The position numbers and the translations under genes are program-made. Positions 32,374-39,474 of a stretch of DNA of 45,830 nt are shown here, in pieces (the first letter of the stretch is position 1; each line of letters opens with the position of its first letter). Source of the DNA: an uncultured Bacteroidales bacterium (GTDB lineage: Bacteria > Bacteroidota > Bacteroidia > Bacteroidales > F082). The notes under the pieces are model-generated. The model was not told where the DNA came from and ran no database searches. It saw only the letters and a program-made list of their open reading frames with translations. The DNA lies in assembly GCA_937877465.1 (NCBI GenBank), contig CALFIT010000199.1, positions 1-45,830 on the forward strand, in the 5' to 3' direction.

Positions 32374-34038
32374 TTATTGCTGTACAATCACCCAACGCCC
32401 GTTCTTTTTGGCTCCTTCACGGTTCAATACTCCCATCTTTTTTAATTCGGCAAGATCCCTTTCTACAGTTCTAGTATTTACCTTTTCCTTTTCCGAAGTC
32501 TTTTCCGAAGTCTTTTCCGAAATCTTTTCCGAAATGGCCTTTGCGGACAAAGTCGGTTCAGAATATATCATTCCCAAGATAAGCATCTGACGTTCAGACA
32601 GTTCTTTTAGGACATCTTTTAGGACATCTTTTAGGTCGTTTTTAGTGCCATCTTTTACGACATCTTTTACGACATCTTTTACGACATCTTTTACGACATC
32701 TTTTACGACATTTGTTCCGACATTTATTCCGACATTTGTTCCGACATTTGTTCCGACATCATCTGTCGTAAAAGAATCTTCCTCTTTGTCTTCAACCGTA
32801 AGAATCAATTTCACTTGAAGCAATTCCGGCTGTTCAACAAGCTCGGGCTTCAGCCAATGCTTTTCGTTCCATGCGCTCAAAATCAAGGGGAAACCCGAAC
32901 CAAGGTTTTCGCCGAAACCAATCATGCGGAACATGTTCTGGATACGTTGGTTACGGGCTTTGGTTTCCTCTCCAGCGTAAATTTGTTCCACGGGCAGTTT
33001 CAGCAATCCCGGGTTGGTGAATACGAACTTGTTGTCGTATTTCTCCACCTTCAGTACGCCTTCAACCATCAGGTCGGCATGGATGATGGCATTCGTCATG
33101 GCTTCGCGTACGGCCTTGTGCTGCGGCGTGTCGTCGTCGCGCACCACGCCATCCATTTTGAACGGGCGAGGCAAGTCGCGCAACAGCTTGGGCAGCACCA
33201 TCGTGACGAAGTTGAACAAGTTGTTCTCCCAAGTCCCGTCGTAGGTCAGGCGGTCGCTATAGCGTTGGTCGCCAATCAGGTTCGACTTGTCGATATAGTC
33301 AAGCCTCAAATTGTCGAAACGTTCGCGCACAGGAAGGCCTTTGCCAAACATCAGCAGTCCTGCCATCGTCAAGCCTTCCATGCCCTCTTCGCGATTCATT
33401 GTAAAACCACCCAATTGGCGCATAAACTCTTTGTCGTCAAGATTGTTGAAAACATGGTCGGGATAGCGGCTCTTGAAATGGTTACGATAGCGTTCCAAAG
33501 TCGGAATGTCGATGTCGTCCATCGTGTAGTGCTTCAAGAAAAGGCGGTCGTTGCCGTCTTGAAAGGCATCGCGCACCATCATTCGGATGACCTGTTCGGG
33601 ACAATGATAGTCGCCTTCGTGGTTACGGATATATGTGCCACGCATCAAGTTGTTGTTGACATAGACGGGGCGAATGGTATAGTCGGCTCGTGGCACATTG
33701 ATGGCCACCACATTATTACCGTCCATCTCCACAATCTCAACGTCTTCATCCTTCAGCAGGTTCACGTTCACCTTTTCCGAATTGTTGACCAAGTTCCAAA
33801 AGTCCTTGCGAATCTTCTCAGCATTGTCAACACCTGTAATGGCGAACCTCTTGTTTACATCCTTTTCATTCGTATCTTCAAACACGCCCAACAGAATCAA
33901 TCCGCCATAGGTGTTTGCAAAGGCCGAATAGGTCTCCCACACCGAGTTAGGCACGCTTGACTGGGCTTTCTTGCATTCCAGAGTCGCTCTTTCGCCTTTT
34001 TGTAATGAGGCTTTTATTGTGTTTTTGTCCATATTCAT
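32374..34038 (-). CDS. AlbA_2/Schlafen-type ATP-binding regulator with HTH
   Basis: A 554-residue protein of the common 'ATP-binding / AlbA DNA-binding' family. Residues 5-130 are the AlbA_2 (Schlafen core) domain with ERATLECKKAQ and TYGGLILLGV. Residues about 290-410 are a GHKL-like ATPase domain (KAVREAMTNAIIHADLM, GSGFPLILSAW). The C-terminus (about 480-554) is a winged HTH (RTVERDLAELKKMGVLNREG). Between them lies a low-complexity linker of four-residue repeats, GTNV, VVKD, DVLK and later SEKT, encoded by tandem 12-bp units. Such proteins are usually regulators. It lies in mid-operon, and operon control is a reasonable inference. Confidence 0.9.
   Translation of the reverse strand: MNMDKNTIKASLQKGERATLECKKAQSSVPNSVWETYSAFANTYGGLILLGVFEDTNEKDVNKRFAITGVDNAEKIRKDFWNLVNNSEKVNVNLLKDEDVEIVEMDGNNVVAINVPRADYTIRPVYVNNNLMRGTYIRNHEGDYHCPEQVIRMMVRDAFQDGNDRLFLKHYTMDDIDIPTLERYRNHFKSRYPDHVFNNLDDKEFMRQLGGFTMNREEGMEGLTMAGLLMFGKGLPVRERFDNLRLDYIDKSNLIGDQRYSDRLTYDGTWENNLFNFVTMVLPKLLRDLPRPFKMDGVVRDDDTPQHKAVREAMTNAIIHADLMVEGVLKVEKYDNKFVFTNPGLLKLPVEQIYAGEETKARNQRIQNMFRMIGFGENLGSGFPLILSAWNEKHWLKPELVEQPELLQVKLILTVEDKEEDSFTTDDVGTNVGTNVGINVGTNVVKDVVKDVVKDVVKDVVKDGTKNDLKDVLKDVLKELSERQMLILGMIYSEPTLSAKAISEKISEKTSEKTSEKEKVNTRTVERDLAELKKMGVLNREGAKKNGRWVIVQQ
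32488..32535. repeat. Four tandem 12-bp units in the AlbA gene (SEKT/SEKI)
   Basis: The unit CTTTTCCGAAGT (plus strand) occurs four times in exact register, the last two with AAT instead of AGT. Each unit is four codons, so copy-number change would alter protein length without frameshift. Confidence 0.9.
32605..32760. repeat. Thirteen tandem 12-bp units in the AlbA gene
   Basis: A continuous 12-bp register runs for 156 bp. Two TTTTAGGACATC units are followed by two degenerate units, five TTTTACGACATC-type units (the last ending in ATT) and four TGTTCCGACAT-type units. They encode, from the protein N-terminal side, GTNV-like then VVKD and DVLK four-residue repeats. The gradient of variants suggests growth by slippage or unequal exchange. 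Confidence 0.92.
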
Positions 34039-34054
34039 GTTTTTGGCAAAATTA

Positions 34055-34840
34055 CTATTTCAATCCATACGTTTCCCCTTCTTCCTCTTCTTTTTTGTTT
34101 TTCTCATCCTTCATGGCGCGAAGCTCATCCAAATAGCTCGCTGTGATGACACCTGAAGGCAATGCGATGATAGCCACTCCAAATAAGGACGATAGCATAC
34201 TTATGAATCTCCCAAGGTCTGTTACAGGGCACAAATCGCCATAACCTACTGTGGTCAAAGTCACCGTGGCCCAATACAGCGCATCAAAGAAAGTAGAAAA
34301 AGTCTCAACGCCCGTTTCAGGATTGACTCGCGGTTCTGCATTAAACATAATCAGTGCGGTCAAGAAAATATAGAATACTGCTATTACCAAAACCGACAGC
34401 AGCACATTCTTTTCTTTCTTAATGACATTCAAAAAAAGCGCGACCTTGTCAGTGTACCGTAACAATTTGAACAGACGAAACACACGCAACACCCTCGACA
34501 ACCTAAATATCTTGAATGCAGGATCCAGCAAATTCAATCCAGGCAAGATTGACATTAAGTCGATGATAGCCATCGGTGTGATAGGATAAATGATGAACGA
34601 CCATCCTCTTTTGTTGAGTTTCAAGTCGGCGGTTACCCATCGTAACACATAGTCCACAATAAAGATTATTGTAGTTGCCCTATCCATTGCCTTAAACCAA
34701 GGCAATTCGACAGTAAACATTAAAGGGACAATGCTTAAAATGATAACTATCAGCATAAAAACATCATACACCTTACTAGTGATGCTGTTATGACTGTCTT
34801 TTTCGATAATGTCATATATTTGTGCTCTTGTATTTGCCAT
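34055..34840 (-). CDS. Voltage-gated-type potassium channel
   Basis: A 261-residue integral membrane protein with the six-helix Kv layout. S1 is about 24-44, followed by S2, S3 and an S4 with regularly spaced arginines (FKIFRLSRVLRVFRLFKLLR, 109-128). S5, a pore loop and S6 complete it. The selectivity filter TVGYGD is at 197-202, so K+ conduction is expected. The short cytoplasmic tail is highly charged (KNKKEEEEG), with no RCK or cyclic-nucleotide domain. It is encoded 12 bp after the unknown 401-residue gene and 16 bp before the AlbA gene. In this setting it may depolarise the inner membrane on a signal, which is inference. Confidence 0.93.
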   Translation of the reverse strand: MANTRAQIYDIIEKDSHNSITSKVYDVFMLIVIILSIVPLMFTVELPWFKAMDRATTIIFIVDYVLRWVTADLKLNKRGWSFIIYPITPMAIIDLMSILPGLNLLDPAFKIFRLSRVLRVFRLFKLLRYTDKVALFLNVIKKEKNVLLSVLVIAVFYIFLTALIMFNAEPRVNPETGVETFSTFFDALYWATVTLTTVGYGDLCPVTDLGRFISMLSSLFGVAIIALPSGVITASYLDELRAMKDEKNKKEEEEGETYGLK

Positions 34841-34852
34841 AATCAGTGAGGT

Positions 34853-36058
34853 TTAATTTGTTCTTTTCAATTCAGATAGTATTTTCTCATATTTAATTGG
34901 CAAAGCCACAGATTGTTTGCCCTGTGAATCAGCCAACTCTATCGCTTCGTTTATTTCCTGGTTATCAGCAATGTTGTCTCTAATCAATTTAGCATCGTCT
35001 ATTGTCAACACACATGTGGTCGGTTTTTGCATAGGCTTCGTTGGCCTAATGAAATTGGAACGGGTAACACCGTCATTTTCCAAATTCTTGATGCTGCTGA
35101 GAAATGTGGCTGAGCGTATTGGCTCCAGTCGCATCGCCCCTCGAACCATTTTTTCGTTCATCACATGCGTCCAATTGTAAATGTCAGCATCTGGCGCTAT
35201 CCGATTCAGATTCAATGCTGCAAATCTATCTCTTTCAAATTCAACCCAAAGCTGTCCTTCCGAACGACCTGTTTTCCAAATGCACACCTGAACGTAGCAA
35301 ACGTTCACGGAAACAGAAAACATTTGACCCGCCAAGTAATATGCCAAGCTTAAAATACTGTCAGTCGTTTCCTGGGTAATCTCTCTTTGCAATTTATCCT
35401 TGTAGGTTGAACCTGAGCGAACCAAATACACTTCTTTAATAGCAGGAACACCCAAATCAAAAGGCAATTCAACATCCAAAGCCACGCATCGATTCCGCTT
35501 GGTGTAATCGACGCTTACATTCAAGTCGTATGGCAACTTCATATCCGAGAAAATCGAATCAACCGCTGCCATCACATATCCATCTTCGCCTGAGATATGC
35601 TTCTCCAACTTCGACTTTTCTTCAAGATACGCTTCAAGATAAACTTGATTCTGTTTGGTTTCATTATAGTCCTCAAGCTTTTCAAAAAAATCGGCCAACC
35701 TAAGCCATTGCTTTAGTCGGTCGTTGAAAGCACTATCGAGACGAGTGGCAATATAATCGGCCACTTTTCTGTCTTTGTCTTTCGTTTCCGACTCAAACAC
35801 AATCTTTGCCTCCTCTTCCAGCAAAGCTTTCACTTCCTCTTTCTTCGGTCCAACCAGGCCAAATCCTTTTCTGGAATACTTCTTTTGCCCTAACTGGGTC
35901 AATAGGTTTTCATAGTATATGGATGGTCTTATCTCAGGAATCTCCTTATGCAATCCAGTCAGTTTTTTAGTCAATGCATTGGGCTTCAGCCCCAAATCAG
36001 TTCTTAGTATGGTATATGTGCTTTTCATAGGTTTCTCATTCTGAATTAACGCTGACAT
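34853..36058 (-). CDS. Unknown protein coupled to hxsC (401 aa)
   Basis: I do not recognise this family. The protein is soluble, with no signal peptide. Residues 1-170 are charged and helical, with a probable coiled coil at about 70-160. Residues about 175-300 form a beta-rich domain (RCVALDVELPFDLGVPAIKEVYLV, split here as VALDVELPF then IKEVYLV) with QLWVEFERDRFAALNL. That layout reminds me weakly of nuclease-like or DUF4236-associated C-terminal domains. The C-terminal third is Asn/Thr-rich and polar. The ATG at 36058 overlaps hxsC by 13 bp; an internal ATG at 36028 is an alternative. The overlap argues that it works with the Hxs proteins. Confidence 0.75.
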   Translation of the reverse strand: MSALIQNEKPMKSTYTILRTDLGLKPNALTKKLTGLHKEIPEIRPSIYYENLLTQLGQKKYSRKGFGLVGPKKEEVKALLEEEAKIVFESETKDKDRKVADYIATRLDSAFNDRLKQWLRLADFFEKLEDYNETKQNQVYLEAYLEEKSKLEKHISGEDGYVMAAVDSIFSDMKLPYDLNVSVDYTKRNRCVALDVELPFDLGVPAIKEVYLVRSGSTYKDKLQREITQETTDSILSLAYYLAGQMFSVSVNVCYVQVCIWKTGRSEGQLWVEFERDRFAALNLNRIAPDADIYNWTHVMNEKMVRGAMRLEPIRSATFLSSIKNLENDGVTRSNFIRPTKPMQKPTTCVLTIDDAKLIRDNIADNQEINEAIELADSQGKQSVALPIKYEKILSELKRTN

Positions 36059-36924
36059 TGTAATCCATGATACTCTTTAACGGAAGTGCTAAACAGACCG
36101 CAACACTTCTCCCTCACCGAACAATCTTTACAAATCGCAGCGTATTTCACTTTCCAATCGGAAATGCTTCTTTTGGCAAAAAGCCAGCAATCTTTAGGCA
36201 ATAGGCATAACGGAATGTTGTATATTGCGACTGGTAAGCCCCAACCATCCAGAATCATTACGGCTTCTTTCAAGTATGAAGCATATTCAATAGGCTCAAC
36301 CCATATCGAGGACTGATTCTTCACCGAATAGCCAATCCTTTCCATCCCCATGAATGCCACCCACGAAACAAATGGAAGATTCTTGAAAACGAACTCCGCC
36401 ATTTGTGGCAGGCGTTTGTAATTCATGGCATTGACGACAACGCGCAATTCTATCTCCACGCCTTCGGAAGCCAAATTATACAATCCATAAATTGTCTCCT
36501 CAAACGCATGTCTACTGCCTGCTATCGCGTCGTGGTCTTTCAAATAGTCGGAATGTAAGGGTACGCCTACAAAAAACTCTTCTCCAGCGGATTGAGCCAC
36601 GCGACGAGTATAGTCTGCATCCTTAAACTTCCTTCCATTGCTGAGCAATTGGATGGCTGTGTTTGGCAGTCGTTTCCTGATTTCAAGAAAGAGATTGACA
36701 AGTCTTTCCCCCAAAAGAGTAGGCTCGCCACCTGTTATCCCAAGGACCTTCAATCCTTTGGGAGCACTCCTCAGCAATCGAAGGTTCTTCTGATACAATG
36801 CTTCAATATCATCAACCGATGATGGCGGTTGGCAACACATAAGACAATTATTGTTGCATTGTTCGGTGACGAACAAGGCATTATCATTTGAATCTATATT
36901 AAAACCGTTATTCATAGAAGCCAT
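36046..36924 (-). CDS. hxsC: His-Xaa-Ser system radical SAM protein HxsC
   Basis: A 292-residue radical SAM enzyme. The iron-sulfur cluster motif is CNNNCLMC (Cys23, Cys27, Cys30), followed by GITGGEPTL, which binds S-adenosylmethionine. The C-terminal Cys cluster (AAICKDCSVREKCCG ... LQCQR) suggests extra Fe-S sites. HxsC always pairs with HxsB next to an HxS-repeat protein in the system defined by TIGRFAM curators; both are presumed to modify the HxsA repeats. It overlaps hxsB by 13 bp. The residue chemistry it performs is not told by sequence. Confidence 0.9.
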   Translation of the reverse strand: MASMNNGFNIDSNDNALFVTEQCNNNCLMCCQPPSSVDDIEALYQKNLRLLRSAPKGLKVLGITGGEPTLLGERLVNLFLEIRKRLPNTAIQLLSNGRKFKDADYTRRVAQSAGEEFFVGVPLHSDYLKDHDAIAGSRHAFEETIYGLYNLASEGVEIELRVVVNAMNYKRLPQMAEFVFKNLPFVSWVAFMGMERIGYSVKNQSSIWVEPIEYASYLKEAVMILDGWGLPVAIYNIPLCLLPKDCWLFAKRSISDWKVKYAAICKDCSVREKCCGLFSTSVKEYHGLQCQR

Positions 36925-38315
36925 GTCTTAAAAATGGGAATCACTTCTTCTTTGCGCTCAACTATCAAGGAAATCAGGTACTCTATGATTGCCTTGTTTT
37001 TCTTGCACAAAAGCGACGATGGCCTATGGCCATACATGTCACCTTGCGTTGAATGGTTTCTTACCGGGTCTGCACCGCAATAAACTTTCAAAGCACAGTC
37101 GGAACAACCCGCCAAAGCCTCATTTGACCAAATATCAGCCAACCTTTGAACTTTGTCCCCATACACTATGTCTTCATAACGGTCGAACACGCTGCCAAGT
37201 CGGAACGTGTAATCTCCTTTTTCCGCCAACATCCTTGATTCATCTGAAGCATACACGTAGCCATCGTAATTATACACAAGGACCGAATTAACGATGCCCG
37301 CCGGTGATTGGAGGTCAACGAACCCAGTGCTGAATGGAGTAAGCATCTTTCGCAAAACGATAATGGCAAACTCTTCGGCAAAATGAATTCCTTGTTTGTT
37401 CAAATTCAGTATGTACTCAAACGCCTTTTTATAGAAACCGATAAACCTTTGGGTATAATCTTCCCAATCGGGATTATCCTTTGCCAAACCGTACGGATTC
37501 AAAGCTCTTAAAAACAGGCTCTTGAACCCAAGTTTTACATACTCATTTACAATCTCTTCTGAATAGTTCAACCCCTCTATCGAAGTCGTCATCAATGCTG
37601 ACACTTGATCATTGCCCAAAACGTTGCGAGCTTTTTCTATTCCAGCGACAACCTTTTCATAGCTGTCGTTTTTCCCTCTATTGGCATTGTGTAAAAACGC
37701 AGGCCCGTCTAAGGAAGTGGAAATCATTACATGGTATCGCTTACAGATATCCAAAATCTCGTCTGACAGTTTCACACAGTTGGTGCAAAGCACATATCTT
37801 ACCTTTCGGCCATCAGACAGTCTCTTTTCTTCGGCTTTTTCTATGCCAAAGCGGATGAGTTCCGGGTGAAGGCTTGGCTCTCCTCCTTGAAACTCCATCG
37901 TAAGGACTGGGGCGGGCGAACGGAACATAAGTTCCACAGACCTTTCCATTACTTCAAACGACATAGTGCAACGCTCACTTTGCTCTTTGCGACTCGAAGC
38001 CTGACAATAGACGCAATTCTGATTACATTGCAATGTCACGACAAAGATGTGCAGTGCCGTGAAATAATCCATAAACCGCTTCTTTTCCCTCAGTCGAGCG
38101 GCATAAACATCCAACAGCGGTGGCACCAAATCCTCACTAATAAAGAAGTTGGCCGTCAAAGACTTATACAAATCATCCCTTCCCATTTGACGGTCAACAA
38201 TTCGTTGTATCGTACCCTCCGGAACGACCATCATATCACCCACTTCGTTGACAAGAATTTCCTTGCCGGCGATTCGGGTGAAATCAAAGGGCAAAAGGTG
38301 GTACTGCATTTTCAT
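36912..38315 (-). CDS. hxsB: His-Xaa-Ser system radical SAM/SPASM maturase HxsB
   Basis: A 467-residue maturase. An N-terminal domain of about 85 residues, likely for substrate or HxsD contact, precedes the radical SAM barrel with CNQNCVYC (Cys97, Cys101, Cys104) and FQGGEPSLHP. The C-terminal SPASM region binds auxiliary Fe-S clusters: GCSDCALKVYCGADP, then a distant Cys in SSLLCKK. Related SPASM enzymes make carbon-carbon or thioether links in ribosomal peptides, so peptide cross-linking of HxsA is a fair prediction. It overlaps hxsD by four bases (ATGA), which implies coupled translation. Confidence 0.93.
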   Translation of the reverse strand: MKMQYHLLPFDFTRIAGKEILVNEVGDMMVVPEGTIQRIVDRQMGRDDLYKSLTANFFISEDLVPPLLDVYAARLREKKRFMDYFTALHIFVVTLQCNQNCVYCQASSRKEQSERCTMSFEVMERSVELMFRSPAPVLTMEFQGGEPSLHPELIRFGIEKAEEKRLSDGRKVRYVLCTNCVKLSDEILDICKRYHVMISTSLDGPAFLHNANRGKNDSYEKVVAGIEKARNVLGNDQVSALMTTSIEGLNYSEEIVNEYVKLGFKSLFLRALNPYGLAKDNPDWEDYTQRFIGFYKKAFEYILNLNKQGIHFAEEFAIIVLRKMLTPFSTGFVDLQSPAGIVNSVLVYNYDGYVYASDESRMLAEKGDYTFRLGSVFDRYEDIVYGDKVQRLADIWSNEALAGCSDCALKVYCGADPVRNHSTQGDMYGHRPSSLLCKKNKAIIEYLISLIVERKEEVIPIFKTWLL

Positions 38316-38608
38316 TCGGCATCCTCCAACAAAAAATCATCGTAATCTGAGAATGCCTTGGCATACAATATTGTTCTAATGTCTTTTGTCTCCTGAAATA
38401 CTATTTGCCTCAGCTTATAGTCATTGAGCCTTTGCAGGAACAGCCTCTCGACATCCGCGTCCGACAAGCCCCCGTTTGTTGGATTCAACTCAACACTTTC
38501 CAAATCTCCATTTAATTGTCTATTGCATTGAAGAATCCCGGACAGGCTGTACACACACTTGCTAATACACTCGTCAGAATAAATGTTTCTGTCAATCAGG
38601 ATCTTCAT
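38312..38608 (-). CDS. hxsD: His-Xaa-Ser system protein HxsD
   Basis: A 98-residue protein with no signal peptide. The TIGRFAM family for HxsD was named for the motif LLNDYxLRE; here residues 60-68 read RLNDYKLRQ, followed by a helical segment. The N-terminal half is a beta-rich stretch (MKILIDRNIYSDECISKCVY, then LNGDLESVELNP). Size and position between hxsA and hxsB fit a recognition partner that presents the substrate to the radical SAM enzymes, which is inference. It overlaps its neighbours on both sides by four bases. Confidence 0.88.
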   Translation of the reverse strand: MKILIDRNIYSDECISKCVYSLSGILQCNRQLNGDLESVELNPTNGGLSDADVERLFLQRLNDYKLRQIVFQETKDIRTILYAKAFSDYDDFLLEDAE

Positions 38609-39474
38609 TTTGCTGAAACCTTTAGTTTTTCAATCGTAGTCTTATCGGCTATCCCGGTGACTTCAAGTCCGGCAAACGCCTGAAATGTCTTCACAGCCTT
38701 TTTCACCTCTTCATTGTACTTGTTTCCTTCAAGTTTCTCGGGGTCGGGTGGAAAACCAGCCTTATCAAGAAGCTCAATCAAGTCGATCACATCCGCCCCG
38801 CTATCATTTTGTTTCAAATCCCTAACACCTAAAACAAGGGTTGACTTGGAACTATTCCAAGAGCCCAAAAGAGCAACCTCCGTACCACCAACCGAACCTG
38901 TTTCCTGAATCTTCGCGTCTTTTTGGAACTGTCTTACAGCTTTTTCAACATCTTGGTTAAACAAGTAATAATCCGATTGCGTTGCCGAAAAGTCTTTCCG
39001 CAAATAACAATTGGACTGAAGTTTCGAAACCAACTCATTGACATCGTTCCCATACATGCCTCGCTTTAAGGTGCGGTCACCAAGAGAATAAGTCTTGTAA
39101 GTCTTTGCGACTGGTTTAGGCGTGGAATACAGCCCGCTCGCAGTTCCCGAACTACCCGAACTGCTGGAATAGTGCGAACTTGAATAATGTGAACTATGAC
39201 CGCTACTGCTCGACCTGTGCGAACTATGTGAACGATGCGAGCTGTGCGAGCGATGGCTATCGACTCCAATCATCGTTCCGTCAGGCTTTAATTTGACAAC
39301 ATGCTTAAAGACCTTTTGTTTCATCACATCAAGGTTTTCAGCGTTATTGTCACCAATTCCATCAAGCGTTGGCGGCGTTGGTGTTTCTGCTTCCGATTGC
39401 GAATGAAACAGCGACAGGACTGCCGATGCCAGAAGCGATCTGATAATTCTCTTAGATGTCTTGTTCATTTTCAT
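38605..39474 (-). CDS. hxsA: His-Xaa-Ser repeat peptidoglycan-binding protein HxsA
   Basis: A 289-residue exported protein. The signal peptide is about 1-29 (cut near SQSEA). Residues 74-103 hold eight HxS motifs: HRS, HSS, HRS, HSS, HRS, HSS, HYS, HYS. Two PG_binding_1 domains follow. One runs from about LKRGMYGNDV through AVRQFQKDA. The other runs from LKQNDSGADV through AVKTFQAFAG to ADKTTIEKL. The protein should bind cell wall in the periplasm while exposing the Ser/His-rich segment, which HxsB and HxsC probably modify before export. The start at 39474 overlaps the previous stop as ATGA. Confidence 0.93.
   Translation of the reverse strand: MKMNKTSKRIIRSLLASAVLSLFHSQSEAETPTPPTLDGIGDNNAENLDVMKQKVFKHVVKLKPDGTMIGVDSHRSHSSHRSHSSHRSSSSGHSSHYSSSHYSSSSGSSGTASGLYSTPKPVAKTYKTYSLGDRTLKRGMYGNDVNELVSKLQSNCYLRKDFSATQSDYYLFNQDVEKAVRQFQKDAKIQETGSVGGTEVALLGSWNSSKSTLVLGVRDLKQNDSGADVIDLIELLDKAGFPPDPEKLEGNKYNEEVKKAVKTFQAFAGLEVTGIADKTTIEKLKVSAK
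39166..39255. repeat. HxS-repeat coding segment of hxsA
   Basis: These 90 bp encode residues 74-103 with His at 74, 77, 80, 83, 86, 93, 96 and 101, each followed two residues later by Ser. The DNA is a degenerate repeat of His-Arg-Ser and His-Ser-Ser codons with mixed codon use, so the peptide pattern, not the DNA, appears to be kept by selection. Confidence 0.9.

Noticed and set aside
30449..38315. FGE-fold and radical SAM genes taken together as a sulfatase-maturation locus
   Set aside because: No sulfatase is encoded, the FGE-like domain lacks the first copper Cys, and the radical SAM pair matches HxsB/HxsC with an HxS substrate next to them.
39166..39255. Repeat block considered as a CRISPR-like or satellite array
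   Set aside because: Spacing and codon use follow the HxS peptide pattern in one coding frame; there are no equal-length spacers and no cas genes.
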